From Paraburkholderia dilworthii (lineage in GTDB: Bacteria > Pseudomonadota > Gammaproteobacteria > Burkholderiales > Burkholderiaceae), in the NCBI RefSeq assembly GCF_000472525.1, contig NZ_AWZT01000002.1, positions 251,626-315,625 on the forward strand: a stretch of DNA of 64,000 nt. Direction: 5' to 3'. Shown piece by piece: positions 56,867 to 64,000 of this stretch (position 1 is the first letter of the stretch; each line of letters opens with the position of its first letter). The notes beneath the pieces were generated by a model. It had not been told where the DNA came from and ran no database searches. It saw nothing but the letters and a program-made list of their open reading frames with translations. A program made the position numbers and the translations under genes.

Positions 56867-58012
56867 TTAGACAGCCCAACGGACGTCGGTAGGCCGCCTG
56901 AAGCGGCCCTGGCTACGGGTGCCGCGTGCGTCGTCGGTCTTCTCGGACAACGCGTCGTCGTTCGGCGCATTCTTCAGCACGCGTTGCAGCACATGCTCTT
57001 CGAGCGCCGCGAAGCCCGCCGACGCACGCGCTCGCGGACGCGCGAGCGGCACCGGCTGGTCGAGCGCGATGCGCCCTTCTTCGATCAGCAGGATGCGGTC
57101 GCCCAGCGCGACGGCCTCGTGCACGTCATGCGTGACGAGCAATGCTGTGAACTTGTGCTCGCGCCACAGGCGCTCGATCAACGTGTGCATTTCGATACGC
57201 GTCAATGCATCGAGCGCGCCGAGCGGCTCGTCGAGCAGCAGCAATTGCGGACGATGCACGAGCGCCCGCGCCAATGCCACACGTTGACGCTGACCGCCGG
57301 AAAGCTGCGCGGGCCAGTCGTTGGTGCGCTCCAGCAAGCCCACTTCGGCGAGCACCGCACGCGCGTCGTCGCGCGCGCTGCGGGGCAGTCCAAGCATCAC
57401 GTTTTGCAGCACGCTCTTCCACGGCAACAGGCGCGCGTCCTGGAACATGATGCGAGTGTCGAGCGGGCGGCCGTCTTCGGCACGCTTCTCCAGCACGCCG
57501 GCCGTGGTCTTTTCCAGACCGGCGACGAGCCGCAGCAGCGTCGATTTCCCGCAGCCGCTGCGGCCGACAATCGCGACGAAACTGCCGCGTTCGATCGACA
57601 GGTCGAAGTCAGTCAGTACCTTGCGGTCGCCGTAGCGCTTGCCGACGCTGCGCAACTGCACTGAATAATCGGCTGCGCTGTTTGCTCTGCCAGCACCGTT
57701 TGCCCCGCCTGCTCGATCTGCTCCGTTTTCTCCGTCAGCACCGCTTGCATCACTAGCACCGCTACCAATATTTGCACCGCTATCACCACTAGCACCGGCA
57801 GCACCACTACTCTCACCATGCCGCGCCAGCGCGTCGGCCAGCGCCCCCACATGCCGATGGTGATCACCTGCATAGTCATGCGCGGCATCGCCATACTCGA
57901 GCCCGCCAGCCACGTGCGCGTCGCGATCGGCGATGCGCGCCTGCGCCAGTTCCGCTTCCAGATCGCTGCCCGCGATGCCGCCATACGACGCGGAAAATGT
58001 CGTTGCGCTCAT
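56867..58012 (-). CDS. ssuB: Aliphatic sulfonate ABC transporter ATPase SsuB
   Basis: This 381-residue protein has its ABC domain from about residue 115: Walker [38 protein letters not shown], Walker [21 protein letters not shown]. The first 110 residues are an atypical extension with a Gly/Ala/Ser/Asp low-complexity part ([19 protein letters not shown]). SsuB is usually about 255 residues. ATG at 58012 overlaps the ssuC stop (ATGA). Confidence 0.93.
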   Translation of the reverse strand: MSATTFSASYGGIAGSDLEAELAQARIADRDAHVAGGLEYGDAAHDYAGDHHRHVGALADALARHGESSGAAGASGDSGANIGSGASDASGADGENGADRAGGANGAGRANSAADYSVQLRSVGKRYGDRKVLTDFDLSIERGSFVAIVGRSGCGKSTLLRLVAGLEKTTAGVLEKRAEDGRPLDTRIMFQDARLLPWKSVLQNVMLGLPRSARDDARAVLAEVGLLERTNDWPAQLSGGQRQRVALARALVHRPQLLLLDEPLGALDALTRIEMHTLIERLWREHKFTALLVTHDVHEAVALGDRILLIEEGRIALDQPVPLARPRARASAGFAALEEHVLQRVLKNAPNDDALSEKTDDARGTRSQGRFRRPTDVRWAV

Positions 58013-58875
58013 GCCTTGCCTCCTCGTTGATAAGCCGGGTGCCACCGCAGCGACACGCGCTCCAGGCTTTTCGCCAGCACGTCGGCGACCTTGCCGAGCG
58101 CCGCGTACAGCAGAATGCCGACCACGACGACATCCGTCTGCAAAAATTCACGCGCGTTCATCGTCATATAGCCGATGCCCGATTGCGCGGAAATCGTCTC
58201 CGCGACGATCAGCGTCACCCACATCAGCCCGAACGCGAAGCGCACGCCGACCAGAATCGACGGCAACGCGCCCGGCAGAACCACATGACGGTACAGTGCA
58301 AAGCCCTTCACACCATAGCTGCGCGCCATCTCGATCAGATTGGAATCGACCGAACGGATGCCGTGAAACGTGTTCACGTAGACCGGGAAAAACACGCCCA
58401 GCGCAACGAGAAACACCTTGGCCTGCTCCTCGATGCCGAACCACAGAATCACGAGCGGAATCATTGCGAGCGCCGGGATATTGCGGATCATCTGCACGGT
58501 CGAATCGAGTGCGATCTCGACCGGCTTGAAGAGGCCCGTCGCGAGCCCGAGCACGAGACCGACCCCGCCGCCTATCGCAAAACCGGAAACCGCGCGCCAC
58601 GTGCTGACTTTCACGTCGGCCCACATTTCGCCCGACTGTATCAGCGACCACGCGGCCTTTACGACAGCGAGCGGTTCGGGCAGAACGCGTGTCGACAGCA
58701 CACCGCTGCGCGCGGCGGCTTCCCACGCGAGCAGGATCAGCAGCGGTGCGATCCACGGCGCGAGAGACGCGCCGACTTGCCGTAACGGCCCGAGGGCCGA
58801 AACAAGCACGGAATCGACAGCTGCGCCCGCACGCGCGCCTTCGTCGCGATCCGCACTCACAGTAGATTGAGCCAT
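58009..58875 (-). CDS. ssuC: Aliphatic sulfonate ABC transporter permease SsuC
   Basis: This 288-residue permease has six helices and the EAA loop [28 protein letters not shown] in sections. GGGGGAAG six bases before the ATG at 58875. It forms the alkanesulfonate channel with SsuB. Confidence 0.95.
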   Translation of the reverse strand: MAQSTVSADRDEGARAGAAVDSVLVSALGPLRQVGASLAPWIAPLLILLAWEAAARSGVLSTRVLPEPLAVVKAAWSLIQSGEMWADVKVSTWRAVSGFAIGGGVGLVLGLATGLFKPVEIALDSTVQMIRNIPALAMIPLVILWFGIEEQAKVFLVALGVFFPVYVNTFHGIRSVDSNLIEMARSYGVKGFALYRHVVLPGALPSILVGVRFAFGLMWVTLIVAETISAQSGIGYMTMNAREFLQTDVVVVGILLYAALGKVADVLAKSLERVSLRWHPAYQRGGKA

Positions 58876-58926
58876 GATTACTTCCCCCATTGACTACCGA
58901 AGATGTCGTGCAAAAGCGGATGACGC

Positions 58927-60087
58927 TCAGCTGGCGCTCGCCGCCTTCGGCAAATAGTTGTTGCCGACGATCTCACCGAACGGCCCCGACAGCGGCCCGT
59001 TCGAGGTCTTGCGCTGCCGGTTCGGCAGCAGCGGAAACACGAGTTCGGCAAAGCGGTACGACTCTTCGAGATGCGGATAGCCGGACAGAATGAACGTCTC
59101 GATACCGAGCTCCGCGTATTCCTTCATGCGCGCCGCCACCTGCTCCGGATTGCCGACGAGCGCAGTGCCCGCGCCGCCTCGCACGAGGCCCACGCCGGCC
59201 CACAGATTCGGATAGACCTCGAGCTCCGCGCGCCCACCGCGCTTGCCGCCGTGCAGCGCGGCCATGCGGCGCTGGCCTTCGGAGTCCATCTTTCCGAACG
59301 ATGCTTGCGCACGCGCGATGGTTTCGTCGTCGAGCTTGCTGATCAGCTTGTCGGCGGCGGCCCACGCTTCTTCTTCGGTCTCGCGCACGATCACGTGCAG
59401 ACGGATCCCGAAGCGGATCGTGCGGCCGTGCGCAGCCGCACGTGCTCGAATATCGGCGATCTTCTTCGCGACCGCGGCGGGCGGCTCGCCCCACGTCAGA
59501 TAGGTGTCGATATGCTCGCCCGCCATGTCGTGCGCAGCCGGCGACGAACCGCCGAACCACAGCGGCGGATGCGGCTTCTGCACGGGCGGATACAAAGCTT
59601 TGCCGCCCTTCGACTTCAGATGCTTGCCGTCGAACTCGATCGCGTCGTTGGTATGCGCGGCCGTGAGCAGCTTGCGCCAGATGTGCAGAAATTCGTCGGT
59701 GATCTCATAGCGCGTGTCGTGCTCGACGAACACACCGTCGCCTTCGAGTTCCGCCGCATCGCCGCCTGTCACGACGTTGATCAGCAGGCGCCCGTTCGAC
59801 AGACGGTCGAACGTCGCGGCCATGCGCGCGGCGAGTCCCGGCGACGAAATGCCCGGACGGATCGCGACGAGAAACTTCAGGCGCTTCGTCGCGGCGATCA
59901 GGCTCGATGCAACGACCCATGCGTCCTCGCACGAACGGCCGGTCGGCAGCAGGACGCCCTCGTAGCCGAGCGTGTCTGCGGCGACGGCAATCTGCTGGAA
60001 GTAGTCGTAGTCCGCAGCGCGCGCACCTTGCGACGTACCGAGATAGCGGCTGTCGCCATGAGTCGGTATGAACCAGAACACATTCAT
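58927..60087 (-). CDS. ssuD: FMNH2-dependent alkanesulfonate monooxygenase
   Basis: This 386-residue luciferase-like TIM barrel reads [55 protein letters not shown] and [19 protein letters not shown]. It releases sulfite from alkanesulfonates using FMNH2 from a reductase (SsuE). First gene of ssuD-ssuC-ssuB. The reductase and the binding protein SsuA are not in this window's cluster. Confidence 0.97.
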   Translation of the reverse strand: MNVFWFIPTHGDSRYLGTSQGARAADYDYFQQIAVAADTLGYEGVLLPTGRSCEDAWVVASSLIAATKRLKFLVAIRPGISSPGLAARMAATFDRLSNGRLLINVVTGGDAAELEGDGVFVEHDTRYEITDEFLHIWRKLLTAAHTNDAIEFDGKHLKSKGGKALYPPVQKPHPPLWFGGSSPAAHDMAGEHIDTYLTWGEPPAAVAKKIADIRARAAAHGRTIRFGIRLHVIVRETEEEAWAAADKLISKLDDETIARAQASFGKMDSEGQRRMAALHGGKRGGRAELEVYPNLWAGVGLVRGGAGTALVGNPEQVAARMKEYAELGIETFILSGYPHLEESYRFAELVFPLLPNRQRKTSNGPLSGPFGEIVGNNYLPKAASAS

Positions 60088-60492
60088 TTACTGCTCCGTG
60101 CGAATTCAAAACTGGATTGAAAGAAGACCGTGCATGCTGCGCAGACAAACGAAAACGCCGACGCAAAGGCCGGCCGCGCGCGTCCAGCCGGCCATCACGC
60201 GGGAGCCGGGCGATGCACGGCGAAAGGACGAAAAAATGCGGTATCGACGCTATGGGCGACGGTGGCAAGCACCGTCTGCATGGAAAAACAGTCTATGGAT
60301 CGGGGCGCCGCTTTTGAACGATTTTTTTTAGCTTAGGTTTTCCACTTCCGTGATTAGCCCGACGCTAAAGCGTACGAACGCGACGCTTTAGGCCCCCGGA
60401 AAAGCCACTACCGCTGGCTATAATGGCGCACGTTTCCAATAATCCGGTGCAGGCAGGGTGAACCACGCGCCTGTACCCTGGCGGTGCAATGC
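60088..60492. other. Promoter region of ssuDCB, with an inverted repeat; no gene
   Basis: CTAAAGCG (60365-60372) and CGCTTTAG (60384-60391) form an inverted repeat with an 11-bp spacer, about 100 bp from the plus-strand gene. Frames in this stretch are Arg/Thr-rich shadows. Sulfur-regulator (Cbl/SsuR-like) sites are expected but were not pinpointed. Confidence 0.45.
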
Positions 60493-60918
60493 ATGCAAAA
60501 ACTCATCCTGCCGTTTGTCGCCGGTTTCCTAGCTTCGCTGTTCTTTCATGAATCGACGCTGGCGCTGCTGCACGCAGCCGGCATCATCGATCAAAGCGGT
60601 TTTTCGACTGCCCCGTTTTTGCCGCTCGGCCTGCCCGAATTCATTGCGAACGCAATCTGGAGCGCGTTCTGGGCTGTACTCATGGCGTGGCTGTTGCGCG
60701 TCGCACCCGAGCGCCGCGCGCCGTGGCTGCCCGCCTTCATGTTTGGTGGCATCGTGTTGACGGCGGCGAGCGTGTTCGTCGTCGATCCACTGCGCGGCAT
60801 CTGGCCGAGCGGCAACATGCTGCCGCGCCTCTCAATGGGTTTTGCCGCGAATGCGATGTGGGGCTGGGGCGCGCTTGTCTTCATGCGCGCGTTCATGGCG
60901 AGCGAAGAGGCGGATTGA
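60493..60918 (+). CDS. Hypothetical inner-membrane protein
   Basis: This 141-residue protein has four predicted TM helices (about 3-23, 47-67, 78-98, 112-132). Tryptophan- and alanine-rich helices (WSAFWAVLMAWLLRV, MGFAANAMWGWGALVFM) are typical of small Burkholderiales membrane proteins. No family was recognised. Start at ATG 60493; a GTG at 60484 is in frame. Confidence 0.7.
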   Translation: MQKLILPFVAGFLASLFFHESTLALLHAAGIIDQSGFSTAPFLPLGLPEFIANAIWSAFWAVLMAWLLRVAPERRAPWLPAFMFGGIVLTAASVFVVDPLRGIWPSGNMLPRLSMGFAANAMWGWGALVFMRAFMASEEAD

Positions 60919-61217
60919 GGTGGTTGAGGGTCGCTGGTTGGCTGGCTGGCTGGCTGGTGGATGGTTGGCCGTTTTATTCGCTTACCGGTTCGCTCCGGTG
61001 GTCGGTAATCGGTAGCCGATGGCTCCTTGGTCATTGGCCCTTGGTCGGCGGTCGCGTGGCCGCTTACTCGGCTATTGGCTTACGGGTTCACTCGCTAGAC
61101 CGCTCGACCGGTCTAGCCGCTTAACCGCTGGACCCCGGACCGCTTTCCGGCGGTTCCGGGCAGCTCGGGTCGTGACGCCAGACACGTGCTGCTTCGATCG
61201 CGCGAGCCGCAGGCAGC
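60919..61217. repeat. Low-complexity GGCT-rich spacer
   Basis: About four GGCT tetranucleotide repeats occur near 60939-60957, followed by a region of G/C-rich imperfect repeats up to 61200. No gene is seen. It may be a slippage-prone spacer between convergent genes. Confidence 0.5.
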
Positions 61218-62378
61218 TCAACCCCGCAGATCGCGCAGCGGATGTTCGTTGGCCGGCCACGGGCTTTCGAACATCTTCGCGACGTCGGCGGCGTTCACGT
61301 CTTCAATACGCGCGACGCGCCAGCGCGGCGCGTTGTCCTTGTCGATGATCCGCGCGCGAATTCCTTCCACGGCGTCGCCTTGCAGGAAACTGGAGCGCGT
61401 GAGATCGAGATCGCCGCGCAGCACTTCCGCCATCGAGCCTTCCGCGCGCGTCACCATTTCGAGCGAAACGGCCATTGAAAGCGGCGAGCGCTCGCGCAAC
61501 ACCGCGATGGTCCGCTCAGCCCAGTCGGCCGTGTCGCGATCGCACTTTTGCTGAAGCGAAGCAAGAATGCACGGCATGTCCGGCAACGCGAAATGCCGGT
61601 CGATCAACCCACGCGCGCGTGCAAGCGGCGACTCGTCCGGCTGCGGCGCGACCTGATACGCGCGGCTTTCGCGCTCGACGCATGCAACCACATCCGCGCC
61701 GCGCTCGAACAGTTCGCTGCGCAAGGTGTCGATCAGCGCAGGCAACGCGGCATCGTCCATGTAGAGGTCGGCGAGACCGGCATACAGCGCGTCGGCGGCG
61801 CCGATCGTTTCGCCCGTCACCGCCAGATAGCGGCCAATCGCGCCGGGCGTGCGCGCGAGAAACCAGCTGGCGCCGACATCGGGGAAAAGCCCGATGCGCG
61901 TTTCCGGCATCGCCATCTTCGTCGACTGCGTGACGACGCGCAGACCGCCGGTGCGATGCGCGCCTTGCGAAATACCCACGCCGCCGCCCATCACCACGCC
62001 GTTCGTCAACGCGATGTAGGGCTTCGGATAAGCGAAAATCGCGTGATTGAGCCGGTATTCCTCGATGAAAAACGCATCGCGCGCTTCATGCTCGCCGCGT
62101 TGCGCCGACTGGTACAGGAAGCGAATGTCGCCGCCCGCGCAGAACGCGCGCGGATGCTGGCTGCGCACGACGACCGCGAGCACGTCGGGATTTTCGCGCC
62201 ACTCGTCGAGCGCGGCGTGAATCGTGCGGATCATGCCGACCGACAGCGCGTTGAGCGCCTGAGGCCTTTCCAGTTCGATGAAACCGATGCGGTTGGCTAC
62301 GTAAGTCGCGATTTCGTCGCTAGCAGCGGGCGAGGCGGAAAGAGACATGGAAGACGGCGCACGGCGGCGCAGAGTCAT
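61218..62378 (-). CDS. 3-hydroxyisobutyryl-CoA hydrolase / enoyl-CoA hydratase family
   Basis: This 386-residue crotonase-fold protein has IGFIELERPQALNALSVGMI, the oxyanion region RAFCAGGDIRFLY, GVVMGGGVGIS and MPETRIGLFPDVGASWFLAR. The C-terminal part has GDAVEGIRARIIDKDNAPRW, which marks the HIBYL-CoA hydrolase subgroup, acting in valine breakdown. Start at 62378 by family length. Confidence 0.93.
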   Translation of the reverse strand: MTLRRRAPSSMSLSASPAASDEIATYVANRIGFIELERPQALNALSVGMIRTIHAALDEWRENPDVLAVVVRSQHPRAFCAGGDIRFLYQSAQRGEHEARDAFFIEEYRLNHAIFAYPKPYIALTNGVVMGGGVGISQGAHRTGGLRVVTQSTKMAMPETRIGLFPDVGASWFLARTPGAIGRYLAVTGETIGAADALYAGLADLYMDDAALPALIDTLRSELFERGADVVACVERESRAYQVAPQPDESPLARARGLIDRHFALPDMPCILASLQQKCDRDTADWAERTIAVLRERSPLSMAVSLEMVTRAEGSMAEVLRGDLDLTRSSFLQGDAVEGIRARIIDKDNAPRWRVARIEDVNAADVAKMFESPWPANEHPLRDLRG

Positions 62379-62550
62379 GGGAAAGCCAACGTTATCACGA
62401 GCCCGCGGCTCGGTCCTGATTGCGCCGGGAAGTGGGCCCGCCCGCGCGCTTCGACCAACGCTTTGCGCCCCGGTGCCGGACTTTCGCGGAGACAATCCAG
62501 CCGGCTTGCTGCCGAGCGCGTCTCGCTCGCCGAACAGGTTTTTTCGTGTC

Positions 62551-62835
62551 CTATCCAGCGACGTTTCCCGGCGGAAAATGTCCGCTCTTGAGCAGCACAG
62601 GCGTGCCGTTACTGATCTGCAAGTGCTCGCGCGCAACGGCTTCGATGCGCGGACGCCCGGCGTCGAACGCGCGCATCCAGCCTTCCAGGTCTTCGGAGCG
62701 CGCACCGAAGTGATCTTCGAGCGCCTCGACGGAGATTGCGCACGGGACCTGCTTACCGTCCACCAGCGCGGGAAAGACAACTGTCAGATTGGAATCGCGG
62801 TAGGCTGGCGCGCCTGCGGGAAACCTGATTTCCAT
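62551..62835 (-). CDS. DUF1488 family protein
   Basis: This 94-residue protein has LTVVFPALVDGKQVPCAISVEALEDHFGA and AFDAGRPRIEAVAREHL, the DUF1488 pattern. GAGGCGACC lies before the ATG at 62835. Single-domain, cytosolic, function unknown. Confidence 0.85.
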   Translation of the reverse strand: MEIRFPAGAPAYRDSNLTVVFPALVDGKQVPCAISVEALEDHFGARSEDLEGWMRAFDAGRPRIEAVAREHLQISNGTPVLLKSGHFPPGNVAG

Positions 62836-63043
62836 GGTCGCCTCATCAGAAATATCCGGTACACAACCGGAGCCCGCGAGAACCGGCCGGCCCCGGACGA
62901 CCGGAATATGGTACTCGCGGGGCCGGACCGCGGTCCACCCCGCCGCGTCGCGGGAATCGCCGCCAACTTCTGCATGCGTTCGAGCGCGGGCTTTCGCATC
63001 GCGCGCCGTCATGACTGTCCTCCCGCCAGACGATCGACGTGCA

Positions 63044-63307
63044 TCACTTACCTCCCAGCAGACGGTCGACGTAATCGCGCGCGGCCTGTTCGACGAAGGC
63101 AAGCGCCTCTTCTTCGCTGCTAAAGCGCTGCTGACCGCCGAGATCGACCAGGGTTTCGATGCGATGCGGATCGTCCGGGCCAAGCTCGGCGAGGCTCACC
63201 GAACCGACGTAGGTGCCGCCCGCGCTTTGTGCGTCGGCTGCCGGCACGAGGCGCGCGGCAGCACTGATGTAATAGCCGCGATAAGGGCCACTGACCCGTT
63301 CAGCCAT
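63044..63307 (-). CDS. Small hypothetical protein
   Basis: This 87-residue protein reads GPYRGYYISAAARLVPAADA, GTYVGSVSLAELG and FSSEEEALAFVEQAARDYVD, a beta-beta-alpha pattern seen in uncharacterised Burkholderia stress-linked proteins. GAGGAG precedes the ATG at 63307. Confidence 0.65.
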   Translation of the reverse strand: MAERVSGPYRGYYISAAARLVPAADAQSAGGTYVGSVSLAELGPDDPHRIETLVDLGGQQRFSSEEEALAFVEQAARDYVDRLLGGK

Positions 63308-63483
63308 GTTCGTTCTCCTCGTTGAAATGATCAGGTAAGGCGCGCGGCGGTCCAATAAGTTCTGCGCGGCTGGTTCTGTGCGTTTTCACCATTGCACTTG
63401 TCGGACTCGCGCAGGTCGAATGGGTTCGCACGGCACACACCGTGCTGTCGCACCGGCGTCATTTCGAGTTCAGCGAGCGCAAT

Positions 63484-63675
63484 ATGGGAAAATATTTTTT
63501 GCACGATCACGAACTGCCCGAGCCGGATGCAGCGAACAGGTGGTTTGCGTATGCCGAAAGTCACGGCATCGACATCGCGCAAGCCATCAGCATCTGGGAA
63601 GACGCGGCCACCGAAAGCGGCACGGAAAGCCGCCGCCTCGTTAGCGCGGCGGGCATCACTGTTGAGACGCCATGA
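63484..63675 (+). CDS. Small hypothetical protein
   Basis: This 63-residue protein starts MGKYFLHDHELPEPDAANRWF. The helix-rich centre is YAESHGIDIAQAISIWEDAA. A weak ribosome site leaves the exact start uncertain (an in-frame start at 63442 exists). No family. Confidence 0.5.
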   Translation: MGKYFLHDHELPEPDAANRWFAYAESHGIDIAQAISIWEDAATESGTESRRLVSAAGITVETP

Positions 63676-63721
63676 GCTTTGCGCGTCTCGCAAGCCAACA
63701 TCATCAAAGGAAACAAACACG

Positions 63722-64000
63722 ATGGATTTCAGGACGCAATTGCTGCGCGGGAGCCACCTGCAACCTGGCCTCGCGCGGGCTCTGTTGCGCCGCGCTCCCG
63801 TCGTTGCCGCATTGCCGGTGGCGCTCGCGCTGGGCGTGGGGCTCGCCGGCTGCGCGTCGTCGAACACGACGTCGCTCATCAATCTGCCGAACGGCCAGAC
63901 CGGCTTCGCCGTGAACTGCAGCGGCGCAGACGCCGGCTCGAGCTGGGCCTCATGCTATGTGCAGGCGGGCAAGGCATGCGGCGCGACGGGTTATGACATT
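63722..64000 (+). CDS. Partial predicted lipoprotein, cut by right window edge
   Basis: 93 codons are open from ATG 63722 to the edge. A basic N-terminus and hydrophobic segment (VVAALPVALALGVGLAGC) end in a lipobox with Cys near 44. The following sequence (NGQTGFAVNCSGADAGSSWASCYVQAG, with CYVQAGKACG) has paired Cys typical of an outer-membrane or periplasmic Burkholderia lipoprotein domain. The rest is outside the window. Confidence 0.75.
   Translation, partial: MDFRTQLLRGSHLQPGLARALLRRAPVVAALPVALALGVGLAGCASSNTTSLINLPNGQTGFAVNCSGADAGSSWASCYVQAGKACGATGYDI

Noticed and set aside
62379..62780. Upstream extension of the hydratase-like gene
   Set aside because: It overlaps DUF1488 coding sequence, and the added residues are Arg/Ser-rich without crotonase character.

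Overview
The window is a high-GC chromosomal segment from a betaproteobacterium of the Burkholderia/Paraburkholderia group. This rests on core gene order (rpsF-priB-rpsR-rplI-dnaB, gcl-hyi-glxR, sbp-cysTWA-cysB, ssuDCB, a NodI/NodJ-type exporter), on small families common in Burkholderiales (DUF4148, DUF1488, DUF3820) and on a LexA regulon with CTG-N10-CAG boxes. No 16S gene is present, so the genus is an inference.

Positions 1 to about 29,100 are accessory DNA. A tyrosine integrase (27,935-29,083) lies at the right edge beside dnaB, and a small serine recombinase is at 26,019. The left part is defence- or conflict-like. It has a truncated nuclease-like/NACHT-like NTPase running off the left edge, and a compact operon of two divergent FtsZ/tubulin-like proteins with a lipoprotein, a hexapeptide acyltransferase and a tiny coupled ORF. 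An XRE regulator with paired GTATAC-core operators is divergent from that operon. Next come a C39-like cysteine peptidase with a small partner, a cREC-domain protein, a PD-(D/E)XK nuclease with an EVE-like C-terminus, and a Shedu (SduA, DUF4263) gene split by a frameshift. From 11,686 to 25,579 is a contact-dependent-inhibition / two-partner-secretion locus on the minus strand. It contains a 2,837-residue CdiA-like exoprotein ending in a TNT-type NADase domain, an Imm63-like immunity protein, a second short TpsA, one TpsB transporter and a parvulin PPIase.

Positions 29,411 to the right end are mostly core genome. They hold replication and ribosomal genes, a glyoxylate-to-glycerate pathway with a divergent LysR regulator, a Kbp-like BON-LysM protein, asparaginase, sulfate uptake with CysB, and lexA. 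After these come a universal stress protein, an ABC-2 exporter, an aldo-keto reductase, dusA, tRNA-His, alkanesulfonate utilisation (ssuDCB beside a Mop-like molybdate protein), a 3-hydroxyisobutyryl-CoA hydrolase-like enzyme and several small uncharacterised genes. A lipoprotein gene runs off the right edge.

The best candidate for an undescribed system is the paired FtsZ-like operon at 2,042-5,754. Both tubulin-like proteins have lost the glycine-rich nucleotide-binding T4 loop but keep the T7-like aspartate motif, and they are co-transcribed with a lipoprotein and an acyltransferase under a dedicated XRE switch.
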